Below, piece by piece: positions 7,378 to 15,182 of a DNA stretch of 22,877 nt. A program made the position numbers and the translations under genes. Origin of the DNA: a virus; IMG/VR virus record IMGVR_UViG_3300002134_000143, positions 1 through 22,877 of that record; one strand, given 5' to 3'. Position 1 is the first letter of the stretch, and every line of letters starts with the position of its first letter. The notes below the pieces were generated by a model, which searched no databases, was not told where the DNA came from, and saw nothing but the letters and a program-made list of their open reading frames with translations.

Positions 7378-9234
7378 ATGGACATCAGTCAGAAAATCCT
7401 ATCAGACATCACAGTTTTCTTAAAGTACGCAAAATACACTCCAAGTCTTAATAGACGGGAGATATGGACCGAATTAGTAGACAGAAACAAAGCTATGCAC
7501 TTAAAAAAGTATCCGCAATTAGCAGACGAAATTGAAAATACTTACAAATTCGTTTACGATAAAAAGATACTTCCTTCAATGAGGTCTATGCAATTTGCAG
7601 GAAAGCCTATTGAAATTAGTCCGAACCGTATCTATAACTGTGCGTATGCACCTATAGATGACTGGAGAACATTCGGAGAGATTATGTTTTTACTTTTAGG
7701 AGGAACAGGTATAGGATTTTCTGTTCAAAAACACCACGTAGAAAAACTACCTGAGATAAGAAGACCAAACCCTGCTAAGTTTAGAAGATACTTGATTAGT
7801 GACTCTATAGAAGGATGGGCAGACGCAGTAAAAGCATTAATAAAATCACACTTCCAAGGAGGTTCTACTTTGAGATTTGATTATTCTGACATTAGACCAA
7901 AAGGAGCTGCACTGATAACATCAGGAGGTAAAGCACCAGGCCCTCAACCGTTGAAAGAATGTCTTGTAAAGATGCAAGGAATCTTAGACCGTAAAGAAGA
8001 TGGAGATAAATTAGAGCCGATAGAAGTTCATGATATAGTTTGTCATATCGCAGATGCAGTACTGGCAGGAGGAATCAGAAGAGCAGCCTTAATATCATTA
8101 TTCTCAGCAGACGACGAAGAAATGATCTCTTGTAAGTCTGGAAACTGGTGGGAATTAAACCCGCAAAGAGGAAGAGCTAACAACTCTGCAGCATTACTGC
8201 GAAGAAAAGTAACAAAAGAATACTTCTTAGACTTATGGAATAGGGTAAAAGCTTCGGGAGCAGGAGAGCCAGGAATATACTTTACTAATGATAAAGATTG
8301 GGGGACTAATCCATGCTGTGAGATCGCCCTTAGACCTTATCAGTTCTGTAACTTATGCGAAGTAAATGTAAGTAACGTAGAAACTCAGGAAGAGTTAAAT
8401 GAAAGAGTAAAAGCAGCAGCGTTCTTAGGAACACTTCAAGCGGGTTATTCTGACTTCCATTATTTGAGAGAAGTATGGAGACGTACAACAGAGAAAGATG
8501 CATTAATCGGAGTATCTATGACAGGTATTGGCTCTGGAGCAGTTTTAAAGTTAAATACAACCGAAGCGGCAGAAATAGCTAACCAAGAGAATATTAGGGT
8601 TGCTGAGCTGATCGGAATAAACAAAGCGGCTCGTGTAACTACCGTGAAGCCTGCAGGGACAACCTCTCTGACACTAGGGACATCGTCTGGAATACATGCT
8701 TGGCATAACGATTTCTACTTAAGAAGAATAAGAGTAGGTAAAAACGAATCGCTATACGGGTATCTAGCAAAGAACCATCCTACATTAATAGAAGATGAAT
8801 TCTTTAGACCTCATGATACAGCAGTAATCACAATACCTCAAAAAGCACCAGTAGGAGCAATTCTTAGAACAGAAAGTGCATTTGACTTGTTAGAGAGAGT
8901 TAAAAAGGTTTCGATGGAATGGGTTAAGCCTGGACATGGAAACGGAAGCAACTCCCATAACGTATCAGCAACCATTTCTATTAAAGACGAAGAATGGGAT
9001 GCAGTAGCAGAATGGATGTGGAAAGAACGTAAGCACTATAATGGCTTATCAGTTCTACCGTTCTCAGACCACACTTATACCCAAGCTCCCTTTACTGACT
9101 GTACTGAAGAAGAGTACGAAGAGTTAATGAAAACTCTAGTAGATGTTGACTTGTCTAAAGTAGTAGAGATAGAGGACATGACGGACCTTTCCGGGGAAGT
9201 AGCCTGCGCTGCAGGAGCTTGCGAGGTAGTATAA
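7378..9234 (+). CDS. nrdJ: class II (adenosylcobalamin-dependent) ribonucleotide reductase, monomeric type
   Basis: It reduces ribonucleotides, probably triphosphates, to deoxyribonucleotides for phage DNA synthesis, using a B12-derived radical without oxygen or a second subunit. The finger loop is NPCCEI: Asn311, thiyl-radical Cys313 and Glu315. Cys324 in YQFCNLC lies 11 residues further, the same spacing as Cys408/Cys419 of the Lactobacillus leichmannii enzyme. Cys88 in RIYNCAYAP would be the other half of the active-site disulfide. The tail ends in CAAGAC (Cys610, Cys615), with the same spacing as the shuttle cysteines of that enzyme. LGGTGIGFSVQKH and VKPAGTTSLTLGTSSGIH are further family signatures. 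At 618 residues it is shorter than the 739-residue bacterial enzyme, as is common in phages. A thioredoxin encoded at 21652 could reduce it. Confidence 0.92.
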   Translation: MDISQKILSDITVFLKYAKYTPSLNRREIWTELVDRNKAMHLKKYPQLADEIENTYKFVYDKKILPSMRSMQFAGKPIEISPNRIYNCAYAPIDDWRTFGEIMFLLLGGTGIGFSVQKHHVEKLPEIRRPNPAKFRRYLISDSIEGWADAVKALIKSHFQGGSTLRFDYSDIRPKGAALITSGGKAPGPQPLKECLVKMQGILDRKEDGDKLEPIEVHDIVCHIADAVLAGGIRRAALISLFSADDEEMISCKSGNWWELNPQRGRANNSAALLRRKVTKEYFLDLWNRVKASGAGEPGIYFTNDKDWGTNPCCEIALRPYQFCNLCEVNVSNVETQEELNERVKAAAFLGTLQAGYSDFHYLREVWRRTTEKDALIGVSMTGIGSGAVLKLNTTEAAEIANQENIRVAELIGINKAARVTTVKPAGTTSLTLGTSSGIHAWHNDFYLRRIRVGKNESLYGYLAKNHPTLIEDEFFRPHDTAVITIPQKAPVGAILRTESAFDLLERVKKVSMEWVKPGHGNGSNSHNVSATISIKDEEWDAVAEWMWKERKHYNGLSVLPFSDHTYTQAPFTDCTEEEYEELMKTLVDVDLSKVVEIEDMTDLSGEVACAAGACEVV

Positions 9235-9263
9235 TAACTACTACATATTAAAATATTAGAAAG

Positions 9264-9293
9264 CAGGGGTGTTATTCACCCCTGTCTCTATTT
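9264..9293 (+). terminator. intrinsic terminator after the ribonucleotide reductase gene
   Basis: A perfect 8-bp stem (CAGGGGTG at 9264-9271 with CACCCCTG at 9277-9284), loop TTATT, and the T-rich tail TCTCTATTT. It closes the replication and nucleotide block and isolates the envelope module that follows. Confidence 0.75.
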
Positions 9294-9307
9294 ATATGAA
9301 ATAAAAC

Positions 9308-9328
9308 GTTATACTAAATAATATAAAA
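9308..9328 (+). promoter_or_regulatory. candidate element GTTAT-N7-AATATAAAA before the envelope module
   Basis: GTTAT at 9308-9312, seven bases, AATATAAAA at 9320-9328, three bases before the ATG at 9331. No TTG with a 20-base spacer is present here, although the terminator at 9264 means transcription must restart. It matches the element at 7346-7366. Confidence 0.35.
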
Positions 9329-9330
9329 GT

Positions 9331-12285
9331 ATGAAAAAGTATTTGATTAATTTGCTGCTATATATGTTACCGTTTGTAGCATCTGCACAAAATACAAGTT
9401 GGTTTGAGTTAAGAGTAGAATTCGGTAGATATATTTTCTCTGGCGGAAATGTATATTCAAACGATCAATCAATTTTAGTTAAACAAGGTACTGATACACT
9501 ATATTACGAAACCTACTCCTCAACTAATCCTAGTACTTATAGATACAATATTATAAATTGTGATACTGGTGATATTAAAGTAATACTTAAAAGTGCTGCC
9601 AGTAAGTGGTGGGATAATCAAAACCCATCTCCTGTTGTATGGTTACGTAATTCAACTCAAGATACATTTGTATATATAGAAGCTGATGAAACCGGACTAT
9701 TCTCAGGTTCTTACCCAAATTTTTCATACGATACAACTGTTAATATGTTATCACAACCTCCACCAGTTGCGGGTTGTATGGATTCAACTTCATCATCTTA
9801 TAATAGTAATGCTAATATTAGTAATGGTCAATGTAAATATCCTGTACACTTTGCAGTTGATATGAACTCATACCCTGATACATTTTCTCAAGTTTATGTA
9901 AGTGGTCAATTTAATAGCTGGAGTGGTATTGCTGATTCATTATCAGATTCTGATAGTAATGGTATTTGGACTGGTACTATAGATATCCTAAATAATCCAG
10001 GTTGGTTATGGAAGTATTCGGTTGATAATTGGTCAGACCAAGAGTTACCACCAAATATGCAAAATAATCAAAATCCATACGCACAATGTTTCTTACTTGA
10101 TGCTTATGGATTTACTAATAGAAATTTAATTGTAAACGGAGACTCGGTAGTATTAGATACTAATTGTTGGGAAAAATGTTTAGATTGTGCAGACATTATC
10201 GGATGTACCGATAGTACTTCAAATGAGTTCAACCCATGGGCTACTGTTAGTGATGGGCTATGTACCGGTGACCCTGCCGCATCTCTTAATTGTTCTTCCA
10301 ACCAAACTTATATAGATGTACAATTCACCCCTGATACCTATGGCGGGGAATCGAGTTGGATTGTTTACGATGACAACGGAGCAGTTTATACTGCATCCCA
10401 AGGTACATTCTCAGGCAAACCCCAAGGTGTACCTATCTCACATTATATGTGTGTTGATACAAACGTACTAATAGATATTGTAATTAGCGATAGTTATGGT
10501 GATGGTTTAAATGGTACTCTTTATGGCGGTTCAGTAGATGGGGACTTAAAAGTATATGATTGTTCAGGTAATCTTTTATGGGCATTATCCGATACTATCC
10601 CAAATGGAAACTTTGGATACCAATTCACCTCACCTCAGTTTAGTACTGGTGGTATATGTTCATCTGGTAGTTCAGATGTATATGGGTGTATGAATCCGTT
10701 CTCAACCACATATAACCCAAGTGCTACAATAGACACAGGCTCTTGTGGAGCTCCACGAATAGTAGGATGTATTGATACATCAGCATTTAATTATATAGAT
10801 ACCGCTAACACCAGCGAAATAATGACTGGTAACTACACTCTAAAAATTTACGATGGTGCTGCTAATGGTTGGGGTGGTACTTGGTTAGGTATCAAACAAG
10901 GTAGTAACTTATCTCCTCAATATAAAATGGGTCCTAATGATGGTTATAATCAAACATTTGATGTACCTTTAAACATATACGAACCAATTGATTTATATTT
11001 GTTTACAACGACTCAATCTCAAAACTCAATCGCTCAAGTAGCATATACTTTATATGGACCAGAGGGTGATACTATTGTAGATGTCCTATATTGGGGAGCA
11101 ACTACATTACAATTCCCTATAATTCAAAGAGTAGACTCACAACCTACATTCGGAGATGTATGCATTGAAAAAGTATTCGGATGTACAGATTCAACTTCAT
11201 TTAATTACGATTCACTAGCAAATACAAACGATGGGAATTGTATCCCTTACATTTACGGATGTATGAATCCATTATCATTTAACTATAATCCAAACGCAAA
11301 TACTCCTGATACATGTATAGCAATTAAAGTAGGATGTACTGATTCAACGATGTGGAATTATGACCCAACCGCCAACACATCAGGTACTTGTATACCTTAT
11401 ATTTACGGTTGTACGGACTCAACCTCATTTAATTATAATCCACTAGCAAATACGGATGATAGTTCATGTATCCCTGTAATTTACGGTTGTACAGACCCAA
11501 CTTCCTTTAATTATAATCCATCTGCAAACACAGAAAACGGTTCATGTATCCCCAAAGTATATGGTTGTATTGATTCAACAATGTGGAATTATAACCCATT
11601 AGCTAACACTGATAACGGAAGCTGCATCCCTTATATTTACGGATGTATGGATCCTGGTTCATTTAACTATAACCCACTAGCAAATACAAACCAAGTTTCA
11701 GCTACCGACTTTTCAAACCCATGTATTCCTACCATCTACGGCTGCACTGATTCAACTGCCCTAAATTATGATCCGAATGCAAATACCGACAACGGAACAT
11801 GTATACCCCCAATAGTCGGATGCACAGACCCAACAGCTTACAACTACAATCCAGACGCAAACGTACCAGATTCTACAAGCTGTTTATATGATGCAGGATG
11901 TATTGACGGCCCAGGAAATCCATATTGGCTAAACGATCCTTGCTATGCTTGGGTAATCGATGTTGATAACTACTGCTGTACTAACTCCTGGGATCCTGAT
12001 TGTCAAGCATTGTATGATTATTGTGCGATTGCAAATAACCTTCTCAATATCGATGAAATTGGATTTAACAGTATTATCGTCTATCCAAACCCGACTAAAG
12101 ATTTTTTAAATATTAAAACTAACCTAAATATTACATATACCTTATATGACTTTACAGGTAAGGTACTTATTGAAAATTCCAAAGAGAGGGTACTTGATAT
12201 ATCATCATTGCCAAACAGTATTTACTTCCTATCTATCAAACACCATGATAAAATATTTAATAAAAGAATTATAAAAGAGGATTAA
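9331..12285 (+). CDS. exported Cys-repeat protein with a C-terminal type IX secretion sorting domain
   Basis: This 984-residue protein begins with a signal peptide (MKKYLINLLLYMLPFVASAQ). A CBM48/E-set-like beta domain follows around residues 190-240 (VYVSGQFNSWSG ... WTGTIDI), with other beta-rich stretches (SDSYGDGLNGTLYGG, YDGAANGWGGTW). About thirteen copies of a roughly 24-residue motif of the form GCTDSTSFNYNPLANTDDGSC occur, nine in tandem at about residues 617-851. Each usually has two cysteines, so disulfide-stabilised turns are likely. The last 70 residues form a T9SS type A sorting domain: VYPNPTKDFLNIKT (Tyr918-Pro921), YDFTGKVL, LDISSLPNSIYFLSI and a basic end. In Bacteroidota such domains direct export across the outer membrane and surface attachment. 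Glycine codons at 9421-10020 are mostly GGT (11 of 14), unlike the GGA-rich helicase gene, which suggests acquisition from a host. The substrate or partner is unknown. Confidence 0.85.
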   Translation: MKKYLINLLLYMLPFVASAQNTSWFELRVEFGRYIFSGGNVYSNDQSILVKQGTDTLYYETYSSTNPSTYRYNIINCDTGDIKVILKSAASKWWDNQNPSPVVWLRNSTQDTFVYIEADETGLFSGSYPNFSYDTTVNMLSQPPPVAGCMDSTSSSYNSNANISNGQCKYPVHFAVDMNSYPDTFSQVYVSGQFNSWSGIADSLSDSDSNGIWTGTIDILNNPGWLWKYSVDNWSDQELPPNMQNNQNPYAQCFLLDAYGFTNRNLIVNGDSVVLDTNCWEKCLDCADIIGCTDSTSNEFNPWATVSDGLCTGDPAASLNCSSNQTYIDVQFTPDTYGGESSWIVYDDNGAVYTASQGTFSGKPQGVPISHYMCVDTNVLIDIVISDSYGDGLNGTLYGGSVDGDLKVYDCSGNLLWALSDTIPNGNFGYQFTSPQFSTGGICSSGSSDVYGCMNPFSTTYNPSATIDTGSCGAPRIVGCIDTSAFNYIDTANTSEIMTGNYTLKIYDGAANGWGGTWLGIKQGSNLSPQYKMGPNDGYNQTFDVPLNIYEPIDLYLFTTTQSQNSIAQVAYTLYGPEGDTIVDVLYWGATTLQFPIIQRVDSQPTFGDVCIEKVFGCTDSTSFNYDSLANTNDGNCIPYIYGCMNPLSFNYNPNANTPDTCIAIKVGCTDSTMWNYDPTANTSGTCIPYIYGCTDSTSFNYNPLANTDDSSCIPVIYGCTDPTSFNYNPSANTENGSCIPKVYGCIDSTMWNYNPLANTDNGSCIPYIYGCMDPGSFNYNPLANTNQVSATDFSNPCIPTIYGCTDSTALNYDPNANTDNGTCIPPIVGCTDPTAYNYNPDANVPDSTSCLYDAGCIDGPGNPYWLNDPCYAWVIDVDNYCCTNSWDPDCQALYDYCAIANNLLNIDEIGFNSIIVYPNPTKDFLNIKTNLNITYTLYDFTGKVLIENSKERVLDISSLPNSIYFLSIKHHDKIFNKRIIKED
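11179..11883 (+). repeat. nine tandem copies of a ~24-residue Cys-containing repeat
   Basis: Within the exported protein, units starting with GCTD, GCMN, GCID or GCMD and ending with a Cys follow each other every 69-90 bases, with FNYNP and LANT as the inner constants. Linkers such as IPYIYG recur between units. One copy (near 11644-11720) carries a short insertion before its second Cys. The nucleotide sequence is less conserved than the peptide, so the array is old or under selection at protein level. Confidence 0.85.
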
Positions 12286-12286
12286 A

Positions 12287-13336
12287 ATGAAAAATATATT
12301 ACTGTTATTATTAATCTTACCGTTATCACTTTTTAGCCAAACAACTTTAAAAAGTGGAATTAAAGAAACTCTTAAGTTCTCTACATTTTATGGTGCCTAT
12401 AACGGTAATAATTCCATCTCCGATGTAACATCATACTCCGTACTAGACGGTCTCAAGACAACAACTACAGAAACCCCTTACGATTACTCAGCAGTATTTG
12501 GAATTAGAAAAATTCAAAGATTTGGATATGAGCCTGACATTCAAAATAGGTTTAAAAACGGAACAGAGAATTCATTCTCCGACGCTGCTACGATTGGAAG
12601 TAAATCTAAAGGGTTTGAATACTTAGTTGAATTCGACTATAGAAGACAGCAAGGTAGAAAATTTTTAAATCAAGACCATTTTATAAGGTATATTGCTGAT
12701 AGATATGTTTTAAAAGTAGAATATTTAGAAGATGGATTTGCAGATATCGGTTACTTCGAAGCGTCGCAAAGATTTAGACATAAATTCAATAGAAGACTCT
12801 CAGTCAATATAGGAGTAATGCAACGCATATCCGAACCTTACGGATTTGATCCATTTGCTGATTATTTAAGACCTGATGGTAGTATACCTTGGATGAAAAT
12901 CTCTACCGATATGGGATATAACTATGCGCTAGATGATACCTACACTAGCCCAAACGGCGAAGTAATCGCCAATAGTACAGAAGTATTCCAAGAAGTAGTT
13001 GTACCGCAAATACTTTCAGACTACGCTAATACTCAAAGAAACGCTCTACCTAGTAAATGGGAATATTCCTTAGTAGCGGGTTTTGACTACTATAAGTACT
13101 CCAAAAAGTTCTGGCTACATTCCTGGGCAAACGTACTGCCTTATCATGTTGATATAGAAAACGAATACAGCTATCATAAATTTAATAACGGCCAGTGGAT
13201 AGATTACTCCGGGGGTTTAATTTTCGGTTATCGTTTTAATAAATCGCTAGGAATATTCGCCGAAGGTAGATACCATAAATATTGGAATAGAAGGTGGCAT
13301 GAATTTTCAACAGGAATTAACTATATAATTTTATAA
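12287..13336 (+). CDS. exported probable outer-membrane beta-barrel protein
   Basis: This 349-residue protein starts one base after the T9SS cargo gene. It has a clear signal peptide (MKNILLLLLILPLSLFSQ) and no later hydrophobic helix. The mature part alternates polar and hydrophobic residues with many aromatics, for example YLVEFDYRRQQGRKF, RLSVNIGVMQRI, KFWLHSWANVLPYHVDI, GGLIFGYRFNKSLGIFAEGRY, and it ends in FSTGINYIIL. This alternation and the hydrophobic last strand are typical of outer-membrane beta-barrels; roughly ten strands can be drawn by eye. I do not recognise a family. Translational coupling to the neighbouring genes suggests that it works with the surface protein, perhaps as anchor, pore or receptor mask. 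A soluble periplasmic beta protein is the main alternative. Confidence 0.6.
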   Translation: MKNILLLLLILPLSLFSQTTLKSGIKETLKFSTFYGAYNGNNSISDVTSYSVLDGLKTTTTETPYDYSAVFGIRKIQRFGYEPDIQNRFKNGTENSFSDAATIGSKSKGFEYLVEFDYRRQQGRKFLNQDHFIRYIADRYVLKVEYLEDGFADIGYFEASQRFRHKFNRRLSVNIGVMQRISEPYGFDPFADYLRPDGSIPWMKISTDMGYNYALDDTYTSPNGEVIANSTEVFQEVVVPQILSDYANTQRNALPSKWEYSLVAGFDYYKYSKKFWLHSWANVLPYHVDIENEYSYHKFNNGQWIDYSGGLIFGYRFNKSLGIFAEGRYHKYWNRRWHEFSTGINYIIL

Positions 13337-13337
13337 A

Positions 13338-13622
13338 ATGGCTAAACAGGTAGGAGAAGATACTAAAGTTACACTGGATTTAAAGACTATAGGTGTCATC
13401 GTGTTTTTTATTGCAACAGTTGTTGGTATGTGGTTTACCCTACAATCTGATATTGATAAAGCAAAAGAACTACCTCTACCTCCAGACCCGGAAGTCACAA
13501 GAATGGAGTATGATATGAAAGATCAATTAATTCGCCAAACAATTATGACCACGCAAGACGATGTCAAGGAACTGAAAAGCGATATGAGACGTATAGAAGA
13601 AAAAATTGATAAATTGAAGTAA
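13338..13622 (+). CDS. single-pass membrane protein with a coiled coil
   Basis: This 94-residue protein starts one base after the preceding stop. A charged N-terminus is followed by one membrane segment at about residues 17-36 (IGVIVFFIATVVGMWFTLQ), a proline-rich hinge (KELPLPPDPEV) and a C-terminal heptad-like coiled coil (QDDVKELKSDMRRIEEKIDKLK read as QDDVKELKSDMRR and IEEKIDKLK). With one helix and a long coil, it could bridge the inner membrane and periplasm, like an inner-membrane spanin or a phage scaffold, but this is inference. It belongs to the four-gene envelope operon. Confidence 0.65.
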   Translation: MAKQVGEDTKVTLDLKTIGVIVFFIATVVGMWFTLQSDIDKAKELPLPPDPEVTRMEYDMKDQLIRQTIMTTQDDVKELKSDMRRIEEKIDKLK

Positions 13623-13623
13623 T

Positions 13624-13953
13624 ATGAAAAAGTTTTTAATCCTAATAACCTTATGCTTATCGAGTATTATTGCAAAATCGCAGGTAGTAGTTTTACATTT
13701 TAATGCAGGATGGAATAAAACTAACAACGTAGAATGGATAAAAAACTTAACTGACTGCGATGTAGAATTCGTAGATATAGCCAAACAAGATAAATTAAAG
13801 AAAAAATATTCAATAGTAGTAGTACCAACAGTCATACTTCTCCAATACGACGAAGAGAAAAAACGGTATCAAGCAGATTTAAGCTTTAAATTAACAGCAA
13901 CAAAAGAAGAGGTACAGGAAAAAATAGATGAACTTATTTTAAGCGGATTCTAA
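13624..13953 (+). CDS. exported thioredoxin-fold protein lacking the catalytic cysteines
   Basis: This 109-residue protein has a signal peptide (MKKFLILITLCLSSIIAKSQ, so likely periplasmic) and then a thioredoxin-like pattern: strand VVVLHFNAGW, helix, strand CDVEFVDIAKQ, and VVVPTVILL with the characteristic cis-proline (Pro68) before the next strand. The CxxC active site after Trp30 is replaced by Asn31-Lys32-Thr33-Asn34, so it cannot be a disulfide oxidoreductase. The only mature cysteine is Cys45. It starts one base after the previous gene's stop and ends the envelope operon. It may act as a binding or chaperone module for the cysteine-rich exported protein; that is inference. Fold assignment is from pattern only. 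Confidence 0.65.
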   Translation: MKKFLILITLCLSSIIAKSQVVVLHFNAGWNKTNNVEWIKNLTDCDVEFVDIAKQDKLKKKYSIVVVPTVILLQYDEEKKRYQADLSFKLTATKEEVQEKIDELILSGF

Positions 13954-14008
13954 TTTAAAAAATTCTCTCTAATATTTATCAGTAAGAACAGTTATAAAAA
14001 GGTTGTAT

Positions 14009-14257
14009 ATGATTAAATACATAAAAAAACAAATAATGGCATTTAGAGAAATTTTTAAAGACAATAATGACGTTAACGAGAAAAACGTGATTGGCTTTTT
14101 ATCCTTTGCAGTAATGGTACTCTTTGCTGCAGCAGATTTAATAACAGGGTATTTCGGTAAGGACTTAGTAGTACAGGAGTTTATTTACAACTCCTTTGTG
14201 ATTGTCACCCTTGGTTGTTTTGGTATTGCTGGGTTAGAAAAATTTGCAAAAAAATAA
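14009..14257 (+). CDS. small two-helix membrane protein, holin-like
   Basis: From the ATG at 14009 this gives 82 residues; an internal ATG at 14036 would give 73. Two hydrophobic segments (IGFLSFAVMVLFAAADLITGYF and FVIVTLGCFGIAGLEKF, the first best read as GFLSFAVMVLFAAADLI) are separated by a short loop, and the protein ends FAKK. The size and layout fit class II holins or small phage membrane proteins. The stop codon overlaps the endolysin start by one base (TAATG), which couples the two genes and supports a lysis role. It resembles the protein at 16871 in layout and in the G-x-LS...GL-x-KI/F-x-KK pattern, so the two may be paralogues. Confidence 0.65.
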   Translation: MIKYIKKQIMAFREIFKDNNDVNEKNVIGFLSFAVMVLFAAADLITGYFGKDLVVQEFIYNSFVIVTLGCFGIAGLEKFAKK

Positions 14258-15177
14258 TGATACTAAAAATAGGTTCGAGAGGGAGAGACGTAAGAGAGCT
14301 TCAAGAGTTCTTAGAAGTAGGTGCTGATGGTATCTTCGGACCTGGAACAGAAGCAGCCGTAAAAAAGTGGCAAGCCGCAAATGGTTTAGTGGCTGATGGC
14401 CTCGTTGGACCTGGTACATTATCTAAAATGGATTTGTTAGATACAGATCTTACTGAGAACATAAAAAAATCAACCGGTTCTGCTACCTATACAAATACTA
14501 AGTACAAAACATCAAACGGATTAGAAGTAGTTGAATACTTTATGCCGAAAGATGAATACAATGCAGGACCTATCAAAGCTGAATGGCTTTTTATACACCA
14601 CACTGCAGGATGGCACAATCCATTTAATACCGTTAAGAATTGGGATAACGATACAGCAGGTAGGATAGCTACTGAGTTTGTATTAGGAGGACCTTCTTGC
14701 AAAGGTAACGATGTACTCTACGATGGAGTACTGGTTCAAGCATTTCCGGAAGGAAATTGGGCATCTCATTTAGGAAAAAACGGATCTCAAACAATGCATA
14801 CAAACTCTATAGGTATCGAAGTTTGCAACTTCGGATACGTAGTAAACGGTAAAACATATGCCGGAGCTACTGTAGTAGATTCACAAATAGTAACATTAGC
14901 AAAACCATTCAAAGGACATAAGACTTGGCATAAATACTCAGATAAGCAAATAAACGCTCTACATAAGTGGATAGTGTGGATGGGTGAGAGAGAAGGAATA
15001 GATGTTAGAAAAGGGTTACCTGCTTTAGTAAAAGCGAAAGGAGCTGATGCGTTCGAGTTTAACGAAAATGCATATTACGGCAAAGTGAAAGGGCTATGGA
15101 CACATACAAATACTCGTAAGGATAAGTTTGATATGTTCCCACAACAAGAATTACTAGACATGTTAACCAGTTTATAA
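14257..15177 (+). CDS. endolysin: N-acetylmuramoyl-L-alanine amidase with peptidoglycan-binding domain
   Basis: This 306-residue enzyme should cut the amide bond between muramic acid and the stem peptide during lysis. Residues 3-57 form a PG_binding_1 domain (SRGRDVRELQEFLEVGADG, FGPGTEAAVKKWQAANGL, DGLVGPGTLSKM). An Amidase_2 domain covers about residues 100-240, with zinc-ligand-type histidines in WLFIHHTAGW and GHKTWHKYSD, and the IGIEVCNFG strand. There is no signal peptide, so it depends on a holin for release, and holin-like genes lie on both sides. A longer frame from 14215 uses a non-ATG start inside the upstream gene; the ATG at 14257 in the TAATG overlap is more likely. The C-terminal 60 residues match no domain I know. 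Confidence 0.9.
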   Translation: MILKIGSRGRDVRELQEFLEVGADGIFGPGTEAAVKKWQAANGLVADGLVGPGTLSKMDLLDTDLTENIKKSTGSATYTNTKYKTSNGLEVVEYFMPKDEYNAGPIKAEWLFIHHTAGWHNPFNTVKNWDNDTAGRIATEFVLGGPSCKGNDVLYDGVLVQAFPEGNWASHLGKNGSQTMHTNSIGIEVCNFGYVVNGKTYAGATVVDSQIVTLAKPFKGHKTWHKYSDKQINALHKWIVWMGEREGIDVRKGLPALVKAKGADAFEFNENAYYGKVKGLWTHTNTRKDKFDMFPQQELLDMLTSL

Positions 15178-15182
15178 AAACA

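Noticed and set aside
7360-7380. T4-type late promoter (TATAAATA) before the reductase
   Set aside because: The closest match is TATAAATG, in which the last bases are the start codon itself, so the RNA could not start downstream of it and keep the ATG.
11179-11883. CRISPR-like array
   Set aside because: The periodic units are in one open reading frame and encode a Cys repeat; there are no identical direct repeats with unrelated spacers.
13954-14008. Promoter before the lysis genes
   Set aside because: The 55-base gap is AT-rich but has no TTG at 20 bases from a TAT-type box and no terminator; read-through from the envelope operon is as likely.
14215-14256. N-terminal extension of the endolysin
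   Set aside because: The extra residues (MFWYCWVRKICKK) come from the overlapping membrane-protein gene; the ATG in the TAATG overlap at 14257 gives a natural peptidoglycan-binding domain start.
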